Assembly: GCF_003711265.1 (NCBI RefSeq)
Contig: NZ_CP024634.1
Location: 744,001 to 808,000, forward strand
Direction of reading: 5' to 3'
Length of the DNA stretch: 64,000 bases
Source: Bathymodiolus thermophilus thioautotrophic gill symbiont
GTDB taxonomy: Bacteria > Pseudomonadota > Gammaproteobacteria > PS1 > Pseudothioglobaceae
Part shown: positions 51,565 to 61,700 of the stretch, piece after piece
Layout of the letters: each line of letters opens with the position of its first letter
Numbering within the stretch: the first letter of the stretch is position 1
Position numbers and translations under genes: made by a program
The notes under the pieces: model-generated
The model's database searches: none
What the model was told of the DNA's origin: nothing
What the model saw: only the letters and a program-made list of their open reading frames with translations

Positions 51565-54500
51565 TTAGGGATAACAACCTTCAAGCACCAACTCACCATC
51601 ATTTATTTCAGTGAGTGCACTTTCGGAAATCACTTCTTCGCTTTCCATTGATTGTGTCTCCACGCTCATGTCTTCTAATAAACTTTCGTCAGAAAGTGCA
51701 TCTAAGTCCATGCTCATTGTTCCTGATTCTTCAATTTCAGACACCATGTCTTCTGATGCAAGTGTACTAGAAAAGGATTCCATACCCTCCATTATTGCTT
51801 CTGCCATATCAAATGCCATTACGATATTTAATATATACATAAATCCTTTGAAAAAACGCTGAAAAAATGTGGGCCCTTCTGCGTCTAAACCACTTATCCA
51901 GTCAGATATTGCGCGAGATTGCAGGTTGAATATTATTCTTTTATCTGCTTTCATCATATAGGTTAAACAACTGCCAATAATATAATAATCTTCAAGGTAG
52001 TCTTCAGGAATTGACACATCACAGGCCTTTAGAATATTGTTGTCTACATGGCTTACGCCATAAGTCATACTGTCTTTGGCACGCATATAATAAAGTTGGG
52101 CAATCTTACCCATCATAATACCTGGGTCAAATCCCATTTTGCTATCAGGAAAATAAAATGTCCTGTAGTTTTTCAATACATTTAATGATGCATGATAGAG
52201 TTTGAAGCCATTGTGTCCATTTTTTTTATAAAACGCTAAAGTGTAATCTTTCCCAAACCATTTTTCGAGTAGGGTAAGCGCAGTTGCCATAGTGGCTCTT
52301 GCTGAGGGAACATAATGCAGTGTAAATATATGGTAATTGCCAAAAGGCCCCCAGTTTTTTACCTTTTCTCCAATGCCAACCATTCTAAGATCTATTTCTC
52401 TTATCCACTCACTGTATGTAGGTGTGTAATTTTTTGTGCCATAGGTAATTGATGTGGAACCAATACTAACATCAGTATATATTTTTGTCCAAAGACCCAT
52501 GTAGGCCACATTTTTATTGTAATCTGCAATAATATTTTCTTTGTTTTGATTGGTAAAATAACTGGGTATTGATGCACTGGCTTTGCGGTAAGCTTTCTCA
52601 AGGATAAAGTTTAATATTTTTTTCTTAATGACTTCTGATTTCATTTCTTCATAAATAGTATCACCCCCCTCTTTGTAAGATCCATTTCCAGACGAAGGAT
52701 TGTTTAATGTCAATAATACTGAACCCTCTCTAAAAACAAAATTGTATAGCCCAGAAGGGGTTAAACTGCTTTTTTTGTTACCCTTATGGCGGCTGTTAAT
52801 GATGCCGGCATATTCTTTAATTGTTTTTTTGATATATTTATGGAAATAAAGTGAATGATAAGGAAAGTCTCCATATTTTTCTTTGTACTTAGCAATCCAC
52901 AAACCTCGTCCAATAATGCTATCTGCACTTGGATCGCGATTGATATCAAACCTATAATCCTCGCCAAAATTACTCACACTACCACCAGCAGTATGATTAA
53001 TTCGATAAAGTATTGAGCGCCTTGCTTTTTCTACCAAAACTTTAATTCTTGATTGCGTCTTAAAATCTTTTGTAAATATTAGATCTGGATCTTTTAACAT
53101 ACTCAAAATGAACTCAGCATATACGGCATGCGGGTCTTGTGTTGCTTTTATTGTATTGTCTTTGGAGGCGTTACCATAGGTAATGTATGGTCTGTTAAAG
53201 TCAATCGATGCGCCTCCCGGATTCCACATTTTTATAACGGTATAAAACCCATCTCGTAACTGCTCCATAATATAAGGAAATACCTTTATTCTAACCATAT
53301 TAGGCAGTTTCTTTTCACGAACCATATCTTCGTCAGCCAGCCCTGCATACAAGTAATTATGCGTCAAATCATAGCCAAAAATTAAATATATATTGCTGTC
53401 TTTATTAAAATCGAAAGTAATGTCTGAAAAACTACTGATGCGCCCATTTTTGCCTACATTAATAGGGTTATTGTCTTTTTTTGGATTAATAAAGTCATTT
53501 GGCCCCAGCCCATCTAAGAAATTTAAGCTAACTTTTACCTTGCTACTCTTTGTTTTGGCGTTTTTTAGAATGCCACTGCCTAAATTTATAAAATTACCGA
53601 CTTCTGTATAATTCTCATGATGAACTGAAATTTGCATTAAACTTCCTCTGCCATTTTTACTTTTAATGCCTATGTCAAAATAAGATTCTACATATTTGGA
53701 GTCAAGTGTTGTTTTTTTAAGGTCTAAAGGCAATACACTAAGAACCTTCATATTCTTGTAAGGGATAATATTATTGTCAATAAATACATTTTTTTGATAG
53801 GCGGTACGGCTTCTCGGTATTTTAATTTTAGCTTCGTCAGCTGTCCAAAAAAGTGTGGGGTCAAGTAACCCGATAGGTGTTCTAACGGGAATAGACTTTT
53901 CTTCATTGGGGAAATTGATTTTATACTGTAGCACCTTACTGGGGTAAGCGTAGGTCATTTTTGTGGTGGGGTATATTGAGTTAAGACGATATTCAGTGGC
54001 AGATTGCAATTTACCTGCCGTATCATTGTTTAAGTGTAAATAATAAAAACTTGCTGAGGCAAATTCATTTAAGGTGAAAGCGCCGCCATCAACGATTGAT
54101 TCTTCCATCGTTAGACTTGTCCCATAAGACTTATTGTGGTTCGGTGTCTTCTGTGCATTGTGAGAAACATACAGCGTGGCACCATTGTATACGGTTTTAA
54201 GATAATATTTTTCTGTGCCAAATTTACTTTCAAATTGCCACTTGGCAGGTTTGCCCACATCATAAGGTGTGAAAAAATAATCCGAACCTCGGTGAGGCTG
54301 AACAATATGTCCTGAGAAATATTTATTGCCACCAAAGGCAAATATTTCCGCATAAATTTTGCTAAGATCTCTATTGTAGGTGTATAAACTTCCGTTCCAT
54401 CCGTAGAAAACTTTGTTATTAGGAATACTTGTTTCGTTGACAGAAGCCAAATCGCAAGGTGCCATTCGAGTGATTTCACGCGGATCGGAAAAATGAATAT

Positions 54501-55482
54501 CCTCCTTCTCAAATTTCATACATTGTTTATCATCATCCATAAGTGAAAATGTAGCAAACGGCTTAAAATCATGCAGAATAACAATGTGGTGTTTGACATG
54601 TTCCGTAGAAGATTCGAAACCCATGGGCGCATTACGCTTAAGGATAATGTGGGCAACACCTTTTTTATTGAAGGACACTTTTCCCGAGTCTGGGTCGTAA
54701 CTAGCAACGGATGGGTGATTAATGGGGTAATTTGCAGCGGACAAACTGCTGTCCACAAGTAACTCTTTTTTCGGTGTTTCCTTATATCCATTTTGCTGGC
54801 TTTTCGTTGCGCTATTCTTAGTAATCTTTGGTGGTGTATCGGTCGCATTGTTTTTTGATCTTTCAACAAAAGGCGCCAAATAAGGCATATCGCCAAAACT
54901 AATACTGTAGTCATCTAAAGATTCATTGGGTTTGAGCAATGTGTTCAAATCAATCTCGGGTGAGAATAGCACCAATTTGTGTGTTTTGAATATTGCAGAC
55001 GAATATACATGCACCTTCATCACCCTGTTACTAACATCTGTCCCTGCAAAAATCTTATTACCCAAAGGCAGAGTTGCCATAATACTGATGCGCTTGTTAT
55101 AGGCACTTGGGTCAAATTTCAGCCCCAAACCTTGTGTAGTATGCTTATAGGAAACATACTTAGGAAGAGGTGCCAGTGGATCAATAGTGCGTATTTCCCT
55201 CTTGTATATCGTAGTCGCATCTTGACTTATTGACGGGTAAGCGTAGTCGTCAATAACTACCCCTTGAACATCTGGGTAATCTTTAGTGTGAAAACCAATT
55301 AAAAAATTAAGCGCCTCTTTTTGTTTTGTTTTTTTAAGAAAATTGTTGAACACTAAAGTCCCCTCGTGATGAGGAAACCAATCTGTTTTTTCTTTATTCC
55401 AGCGTACTTCTGTACTAGAATCAATACAGGAAGTGAGTAATAAAAGATTGGACAGAATAAAGAAATAAATTATTTTTTTCAT
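51565..55482 (-). CDS. Large lipoprotein of unknown family (1,305 residues)
   Basis: I do not recognise this protein. A lipoprotein signal is clear (MKKIIYFFILSNLLLLTSC, Cys19, with Ile at +2, which favours the outer membrane). The body is mixed and looks globular, with no obvious repeats. Patches of note: a Lys/Ser/Thr-rich linker near 210-245 and an aromatic-rich middle. Near the end is one hydrophobic helix (about 1227-1245), then a strongly acidic Ser/Glu/Met-rich tail with three MSxE/D-like segments and a final Cys. It lies just upstream of the ART-like secreted protein on the same strand, separated by a MITE copy, which suggests a two-part toxin or a carrier. This is inference from position only. 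Confidence 0.7.
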   Translation of the reverse strand: MKKIIYFFILSNLLLLTSCIDSSTEVRWNKEKTDWFPHHEGTLVFNNFLKKTKQKEALNFLIGFHTKDYPDVQGVVIDDYAYPSISQDATTIYKREIRTIDPLAPLPKYVSYKHTTQGLGLKFDPSAYNKRISIMATLPLGNKIFAGTDVSNRVMKVHVYSSAIFKTHKLVLFSPEIDLNTLLKPNESLDDYSISFGDMPYLAPFVERSKNNATDTPPKITKNSATKSQQNGYKETPKKELLVDSSLSAANYPINHPSVASYDPDSGKVSFNKKGVAHIILKRNAPMGFESSTEHVKHHIVILHDFKPFATFSLMDDDKQCMKFEKEDIHFSDPREITRMAPCDLASVNETSIPNNKVFYGWNGSLYTYNRDLSKIYAEIFAFGGNKYFSGHIVQPHRGSDYFFTPYDVGKPAKWQFESKFGTEKYYLKTVYNGATLYVSHNAQKTPNHNKSYGTSLTMEESIVDGGAFTLNEFASASFYYLHLNNDTAGKLQSATEYRLNSIYPTTKMTYAYPSKVLQYKINFPNEEKSIPVRTPIGLLDPTLFWTADEAKIKIPRSRTAYQKNVFIDNNIIPYKNMKVLSVLPLDLKKTTLDSKYVESYFDIGIKSKNGRGSLMQISVHHENYTEVGNFINLGSGILKNAKTKSSKVKVSLNFLDGLGPNDFINPKKDNNPINVGKNGRISSFSDITFDFNKDSNIYLIFGYDLTHNYLYAGLADEDMVREKKLPNMVRIKVFPYIMEQLRDGFYTVIKMWNPGGASIDFNRPYITYGNASKDNTIKATQDPHAVYAEFILSMLKDPDLIFTKDFKTQSRIKVLVEKARRSILYRINHTAGGSVSNFGEDYRFDINRDPSADSIIGRGLWIAKYKEKYGDFPYHSLYFHKYIKKTIKEYAGIINSRHKGNKKSSLTPSGLYNFVFREGSVLLTLNNPSSGNGSYKEGGDTIYEEMKSEVIKKKILNFILEKAYRKASASIPSYFTNQNKENIIADYNKNVAYMGLWTKIYTDVSIGSTSITYGTKNYTPTYSEWIREIDLRMVGIGEKVKNWGPFGNYHIFTLHYVPSARATMATALTLLEKWFGKDYTLAFYKKNGHNGFKLYHASLNVLKNYRTFYFPDSKMGFDPGIMMGKIAQLYYMRAKDSMTYGVSHVDNNILKACDVSIPEDYLEDYYIIGSCLTYMMKADKRIIFNLQSRAISDWISGLDAEGPTFFQRFFKGFMYILNIVMAFDMAEAIMEGMESFSSTLASEDMVSEIEESGTMSMDLDALSDESLLEDMSVETQSMESEEVISESALTEINDGELVLEGCYP

Positions 55483-55673
55483 TTTAGTTGTAGCTCCTTG
55501 AGACTTTTGCAGTGCATCGCCTTTTTTGAATAATTTGTTATCGAAACTTTTGCATCATCGGGTGAATTTACCCCATAAATACAACCTTTTCATTTAAAGA
55601 AAAACTCTTGCCTTAAACTACACAAGAGAATCAAATGGAGTTTAAACCCCAAATTTATCGGCTTATTATATCC

Positions 55674-55834
55674 GAGACCTTTGCATAAATATAAATAATC
55701 AACAAGAATCCACTTTTCACCCACTTGGTAATTTTTTAAACCTAGCCTTAGCCCTGCCAGGGCAAGGTTTGATAAAATTACCAAGTGGGCAAAAATTGAA
55801 TTTTGCTAATCATCCATATTTATGCAAAGGTCTC
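55674..55834. repeat. Palindromic MITE-like repeat A, copy 8
   Basis: Full-length 161-bp copy close to copies 2 and 3. Short open frames inside it are products of the repeat, not genes. Confidence 0.85.
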
Positions 55835-56214
55835 TATCCATTAAATTAACCTCAAATGTTTCTTTTTATCAAATCTATTTGCTTGGAAAAAGTGTTTTGA
55901 TTCAGGGTGAAAAATTACACTTAGCATTTAAAGTGAGTATTTTTTACCAGTAAAAAAATGAACGCTTGACGATACCCAGTATCATTTACATCATTCATTT
56001 TTTTTAAAGGACATGCTTGCTTGGCATGGGTATTTTTTTTCCAATGAGTCAAAATTTAAATACGCATTTTCAGCATTTAATAGCCCTTTGAATGTTTAAA
56101 ATTTATTTTGATTTATGGTGCCACCTTTTTACCCGTAAGAAATACATTTGCACCCTTAAGAATCATTTTTTTAGGCAAGATTCCTGAGTAGTCTTTTAAG
56201 TGTCTTGCTTTATT
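55835..56214. other. Gene-free region upstream of cas9-proximal core genes
   Basis: About 380 bases without a reading frame. It holds a promoter-like pair (TTGACG 55966, CATCAT 55989, 17-base spacer) and, shortly after, a hairpin CATGC/GCATG (56012-56028) followed by GGTA and T8 (to 56040) on plus. Nothing else recognised. Confidence 0.45.
56012..56040 (+). terminator. Terminator-like hairpin with T8 tail
   Basis: Perfect 5-bp stem CATGC/GCATG with a 7-base loop, then GGTA and eight T. No gene ends close upstream on plus, so it may end a small RNA or be a stray. Confidence 0.45.
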
Positions 56215-56766
56215 TTATAAAGAAGGAGGGCGAGGCATTAGAATTGCACTCCCTTTAAATGGGCGGGAGTAGCATTTGGGGATTTGGTGTTGGTTGTTAA
56301 AAACGATGGGGGCTAGGGATTTGAGCATATCTTCATAAACAGGCTTTTTGAAGTCGATAATAACCTGAATAGGATGCCAATAATCAACCCACATCCAGTC
56401 ATCAAATTCAATTTTTGTATGTGTGTCTAATTTAATGTTGTTGTCTTCGCCAATGAGTTTTAATAAAAACCAAACCTGCTTTTGACCAATGCAAATTGGC
56501 TTTTGTTTACGCCGAATGCAGGAATCAGGCAAATCATAGCGCAACCATTTTGGCGTTTTGGCAATGACATTGACATGTTTAGGCGTTAAGCCAACTTCTT
56601 CTTCCAATTCACGAAACAAAGCCTCAAGATCGCTTTCGCCATTATCAATGCCACCTTGCGGCAACTGCCAATTATCTTGTTGACAACGCTTGGCTAAAAG
56701 TATCTGATTTTTATCATTGATAATAACAATGCCAATATTAGCGCGATATCCTTCTTTGTCAATCAT
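56215..56766 (-). CDS. rppH: RNA 5'-pyrophosphohydrolase (Nudix)
   Basis: A 183-residue Nudix enzyme that removes pyrophosphate from the 5' end of mRNA to start decay. The start YRANIGIVIIN and the Nudix box GGIDNGESDLEALFRELEEEVGL (38-60) match RppH, as does KRCQQDNWQLPQGGID. Length is slightly longer than the E. coli protein. It lies 18 bases after the YccA-like gene on the same strand. Confidence 0.94.
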   Translation of the reverse strand: MIDKEGYRANIGIVIINDKNQILLAKRCQQDNWQLPQGGIDNGESDLEALFRELEEEVGLTPKHVNVIAKTPKWLRYDLPDSCIRRKQKPICIGQKQVWFLLKLIGEDNNIKLDTHTKIEFDDWMWVDYWHPIQVIIDFKKPVYEDMLKSLAPIVFNNQHQIPKCYSRPFKGSAILMPRPPSL

Positions 56767-56784
56767 TGTGCAAAAGGCTTGTAA

Positions 56785-57456
56785 TTAGTCGTCGTTAAAA
56801 GCACCCAAAATATATAGCAAACTGGTAAACATATTGTGCAACGCTAAATACAATCCCACTGTTGCAGCAATGTAATTAGTCTCGCCACCATTGATAATAG
56901 ATGACATCTGCGAAAGCATATAAGCCCCCATTAACAACACCACCACAAACGAAATTGCCAAACTCACAAAAGAAGATTCAACCAAAAATGCATTCACCAA
57001 AGACAAAACAATCACGCCAATCATCGCAAAAAATATCATGCCATTTAAAAAACTAAAATCTTTCTTAGTATTTTGCGCATAAAAACTAATGGCAAAAAAC
57101 GACACACCCGTACCAGTCAACGCTTGCAATACCAGTTCACCACCATTCGGCATCGCCAAATAATGCGCCAACATTGGGCCAATGGAATACCCTAACAAAC
57201 CTGCTACAGCAAAAGCCGTAAAAATACCCTTATTGCTATTTTGTGTTCTTGGTAAAACAAACCAAATCATCGCAATCGCAGCAATTGAACTCGCTATCGC
57301 AGAGCCATAACCCGCACCCGAGACAACAGAAAACCAAGACGCTAAACCACCAAAAATCAGCGTATAAGACAACAGCCTCATTGTGTCTGATAAAACCTTG
57401 TTTTTAACCCGAATGCTCGAAATACCTGCACTTGCAGTAGTTGAAAATGTACGCAT
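56785..57456 (-). CDS. BAX inhibitor-1/YccA-family membrane protein
   Basis: A 223-residue protein with seven hydrophobic segments, matching the bacterial UPF0005/YccA group by LTGTGVSFFAISFYA and the ending YIAATVGLYLALHNMFTSLLYILGAFNDD. YccA in E. coli modulates the FtsH protease; whether that holds here is not shown. Divergent from murD with 60 bases between, and followed by rppH. Confidence 0.9.
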   Translation of the reverse strand: MRTFSTTASAGISSIRVKNKVLSDTMRLLSYTLIFGGLASWFSVVSGAGYGSAIASSIAAIAMIWFVLPRTQNSNKGIFTAFAVAGLLGYSIGPMLAHYLAMPNGGELVLQALTGTGVSFFAISFYAQNTKKDFSFLNGMIFFAMIGVIVLSLVNAFLVESSFVSLAISFVVVLLMGAYMLSQMSSIINGGETNYIAATVGLYLALHNMFTSLLYILGAFNDD

Positions 57457-57516
57457 GATTTTTCCCTCTTTATAGATAAGTGTAAAATATCTATTTTATT
57501 CTGAAAACAGCATGTA

Positions 57517-58761
57517 ATGAAACTAATTTTAGGCAATGGCAAAACCGCACAATCCCTCGCACGCTTTTTAGACAAGCAAAGCACCCCCTTTACCTTGCTC
57601 GAAGACACTAGAAAAATTAACAATCCATCCGTTTTGCAAGACATTGACGAAATTTTTATCTCACCGGGTGTCCCACAAACACAACCTATCGTCATCTGGG
57701 CAAAAGAGAAAGACATTCCCGTTACCAGCGATATTGAATTATTCTCACGCCACGCCCAAGCCCCAATTATCGGCATTACCGGCTCAAATGGCAAATCAAC
57801 AGTTACCCAACTACTCGGCGAAATGATTGCCAATGACAACAAAAAAGTCGCCATCGGTGGCAACATCGGCAAACCAGCACTTGATTGCCTATCATCCGAG
57901 ATTGATTTTTATGTCCTTGAACTCTCAAGTTACCAACTAGATTACACACAAAATTTAAAACTATTCACCGGTGTCGTGCTTAACATCACTCCCGACCACC
58001 TTGACAGATACCCAAGTTTTCAGCACTATGTCAACACCAAACTCAGCCTATACACCTACTGCCAACACCCAGTTATCAACGCCAACGAGCCACTCACCCC
58101 ACCAATAAATACCCCCAAATATTTTGGTATTGAAATACCCAAACAACCCAGCGATTTTGGCACAGTTACCTGCCACGGCAGCTGCTATTTCCTCAAAGGC
58201 GACGATGTCCTTATGGCAGTCGATGAAATGCAACTCATCGGCAAACACAATGTCAGCAACATCCTCGCCACACTCGCCTTAGGCGATCAAATCGGCTTAA
58301 ACATCACAGCAATGATTGCCTCCATCAAAGTTTTCAAAGGCCTAGAACACCGCCTAGAATGGGTTACCCAAAAACACAACACCGACTACTACAACGACTC
58401 AAAAGCCACCAACGCCATCTCCACCATCAAAGCCATCAAAGCCCTCACCCAAAAATACAAAACCATCACCCTCATCCTCGGCGGCATCCCCAAAGACGAA
58501 GATTACAACACCCTCCTCACCCTCATCGACTCGCACATCGCCAGCGTCATCCTCATCGGCCAAAGCACCCACACCTTCAAAAACCACCTAAAAATCACCC
58601 ACACCACCCAAGCCAACTCAATGCAAACCGCCGTCAAACTCGCCACCAACACCCACTGCGAAGCCGTACTGCTGTCTCCAGCTTGCGCCAGTTTTGATAT
58701 GTTTGATGATTTTGAGCATCGGGGGCGGGTGTTTAAAGATTGTGTAAATTATTTGGGGTAA
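57517..58761 (+). CDS. murD: UDP-N-acetylmuramoyl-L-alanine:D-glutamate ligase
   Basis: A 414-residue cytoplasmic enzyme adding D-Glu to UDP-MurNAc-L-Ala in peptidoglycan synthesis. ATP-binding GITGSNGKST (86-95), GGNIGKPALDCL, ELSSYQLDYT and the Mur-family C-terminal motifs (HRLEWV, NDSKATN, GG-PKDED, LLSPACASFDMFDDFEHRG) are present. It stands apart from the usual mur-fts cluster. From about 58350 to 58650 the codons are strongly C-ending, then switch abruptly to T/G-rich use. It is followed 35 bases later by cas9 on the same strand. Confidence 0.94.
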   Translation: MKLILGNGKTAQSLARFLDKQSTPFTLLEDTRKINNPSVLQDIDEIFISPGVPQTQPIVIWAKEKDIPVTSDIELFSRHAQAPIIGITGSNGKSTVTQLLGEMIANDNKKVAIGGNIGKPALDCLSSEIDFYVLELSSYQLDYTQNLKLFTGVVLNITPDHLDRYPSFQHYVNTKLSLYTYCQHPVINANEPLTPPINTPKYFGIEIPKQPSDFGTVTCHGSCYFLKGDDVLMAVDEMQLIGKHNVSNILATLALGDQIGLNITAMIASIKVFKGLEHRLEWVTQKHNTDYYNDSKATNAISTIKAIKALTQKYKTITLILGGIPKDEDYNTLLTLIDSHIASVILIGQSTHTFKNHLKITHTTQANSMQTAVKLATNTHCEAVLLSPACASFDMFDDFEHRGRVFKDCVNYLG

Positions 58762-58796
58762 AATCTGATAAAAATAAATATATAAAGGTTTAAATT

Positions 58797-61700
58797 ATGA
58801 GCAAAATTATTTCACCAATTGCTATTGATATGGGGGCTAAAAATACGGGGGTTTATTACGCTCATTACCAGAGAAATTCAACTTTTCAAGAGGTGGATAA
58901 GAAGGGTCAGGTTTTAGTTTACGGTAATTACACACCTTTACTGGTGAGCAGAACAGCCAATCGCCATACTAGACGAGGCTATACGCGTAAAAAACTGGCT
59001 AAACGCTTATTGAGTGTTGTATTAAAAGAGTACTTTGATTTTCCCGCTGAAAAACACACACAAGCACTTGGCTTTTTAATGAATCGCCGTGGGTTTAGTT
59101 TTTTAGAAGAGGAATATTCAAAAGAGTATCTAAATAATTTACCTAATGATTCTTGGGAAGCGTTATCAGAAGAAGTCCAAAAGATGCTTGGTGGGCAAGA
59201 AAATATTGCTGATAGACTAATGAACCTTGCAACTACTAACCCTTCAGAAGTTACCAAACTTCTGGAAGCAGTTCAGAATATAAAAGGGTATAAAGATTTT
59301 CAGGAAGAAGATAAAGAAATAAAAGCCGATTTGGTTTATTTTGATTATATTGAGAAAATTAGTAAAGCTTGTAAATTGGTTAAAAAAGGTGAAAGCATTG
59401 AAGATGATAAAGTTACAAAAAGCAAGAAAGACAAGCAAAACTTATCTAAAACTGCCAATTGGGTTGTCGCTCGATTAAATAATGAAAATGCATTAAATTT
59501 AACAGTTGCTACAGAAAGTTACCAAACGAATTTAATTGAAGAGATTACACAAATAAATTACCAGCAGATACAAAATAACTTACCTGACTTTGAAAAGGAA
59601 AGAGAGGTGATAAAACAACGCAAAAAGGACAACAATACATCTGATTGGAAATTTAACTATTCTGAATTTAAGTTTAATACACCTAATGAAAAAGGATTGG
59701 AGGAAGATGTAGCAAGAACCCATTTACATCATTTTTGTTATGCCGTTTATAAAATCAACAACGAAATCATTTCAGGTGGTCGTCATCGCTCTAAGTTTTT
59801 TGATGAAATTAAAGATGATTTAGATAATTTTACAACCAATAGTTTTTTAAACAATAAGCACAATCCGGAATATTTGAAAGATTTTATTTTGGCAATCAAT
59901 GAAAATAAAGGATTAGATGTCGATAAATTATATAAATTAGTGTGCCATATTAGCAACTTTGAGCTCAAGCCATTGAGGAAGTATTTTAATACTGAAGCGT
60001 ATAAAAGTGGCGATAAATTGGACAATAAAAACCTTTCTAAAATAACATCTCGTTGGTTTTTACAGCACTGGATAGTAACCAAAGAAAAAGATAAAGAGGC
60101 TAAAGTAGAAGACTACGAAAAACTAAAAAAAGCGTGGCGAGCGCATCAAAAGTGTCAAGATGACAATAAAAATAATATCATTAGTTTTTGGCTGAAAACT
60201 GACCCAAAATTAACCATCCCACCTTACCAAGCAATGCTTAATCGTCACCCACCTAAATGCCAATCTTTATTATTGAATGCAGATTATTTAAATAAACATT
60301 ATCCACATTGGGAAGATTGGTTAGATGACTTAAATTCAAATGAAGAATATCAAACAAAATTACAATCATTGCAAAGAGGCAAGGGCAGAAGAAAAGCCAA
60401 AAATGGCAAAGAGATTGATGGTAGATTGCTTGACGATGAAAAAATCAAAACTCGTCAATTACAATTCATTCTAGATACAGCTAAGAAACAAGATTTTTAT
60501 AAACTTAATGAGATCTGGAGTGTTTATCATAAATTACAAAAATCAGATGTTGATAAAATAAAATGGCAAGAAAAATTAGGAAACTTAATTGATGCGAGCA
60601 AGTTGCCAAAAGACTTAAAACAGGATTTAGATTTTAGCCAAGAAGAAAGTTTTGGACATTTTTTAAATAAATATTATCAAACTCGGCGAAAAGCCAGAGA
60701 TGGTAGATATTTTCTAATTCAAGAGAAAAAAGAAAAATGGCTAACTAACAATAAATTATTAATCCTTTGCACGCATAAGCCAAGACAGAAAAAACACCAA
60801 TGGCAATTAGATTTAGCCGCTGTTTTAGGAGTAAATGCCGATGACTTAAAGGCTAAAATAGTTGGCAATCCAGAGGATTATTTTAAAAGTATCAAAGGAT
60901 TTGCTTCTAATTGTGAAAAAGCTGCCAAAGCCCAAAAAGAGCATAGAGGCGAATTAAAACATAAAATTTATACTGAACTGACAAGCAACCCAATCGACAA
61001 ATTGGGAAAACTTGCTAATAAATGCAGTAACTTAAAGCAAGAGCTGATTAAGGAAATTAAAATTCCTGAACTATTAGCAGATAAACAGACTAATGAAGTT
61101 AATCAAAAAATTGCATTAGTTTTTAAATTCGCTCAAATTCACAATATTGTTTTTAAAGATCGTAGTGGATTTTCTAAAACTTGCCCTGTTTGCTCAACAG
61201 ATAATGCTTTTAGAATGCAAGAAAATGATAAGGGCATTACTAAAGCCTCAAGACTACCAGCTCTAAGTATTCGTTTGATTGATGGTGTAGTGATGCGTAT
61301 TTGTGATGCCATTGCTCGGCAAGTTGCGGTAACAAAGTGGAATGATATTAAGGATGATTTACAAAATGGAACGAAGGTTAGCGTTCCCCTTATTTTAGAA
61401 CAAAATCGTTTCGAATTTGAGCCAAACCTTAAAAAAATTAAAACAGCACCAAAGCCAGGTGTAAAAGCAGCTGAAAAAGCAGATGAAATAAAAGACAATA
61501 GAACTAATAAGTACAAAGGGCAAAAAGTATCGTTGTATAGTGGGGAAGGATTGGGAAGCGATGGCGAGATAGATCATATTATTCCTAGAACGGGACCATA
61601 TGGCATACTTAACGATGAAGCAAATTTAATTTATATCTCTAAGAGTGACAATCAAAATAAAGGAAACGATATAAAGTTTTTAAAAGATTTACATAAAAAT

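Noticed and set aside
55590..55784. 64-codon frame before the lipoprotein gene
   Set aside because: Lies inside repeat A copy 8 and shares its sequence with other copies of the repeat.
58762..58796. tracrRNA or array leader between murD and cas9
   Set aside because: Only 35 bases are available and they contain just a ribosome site; no anti-repeat can fit.
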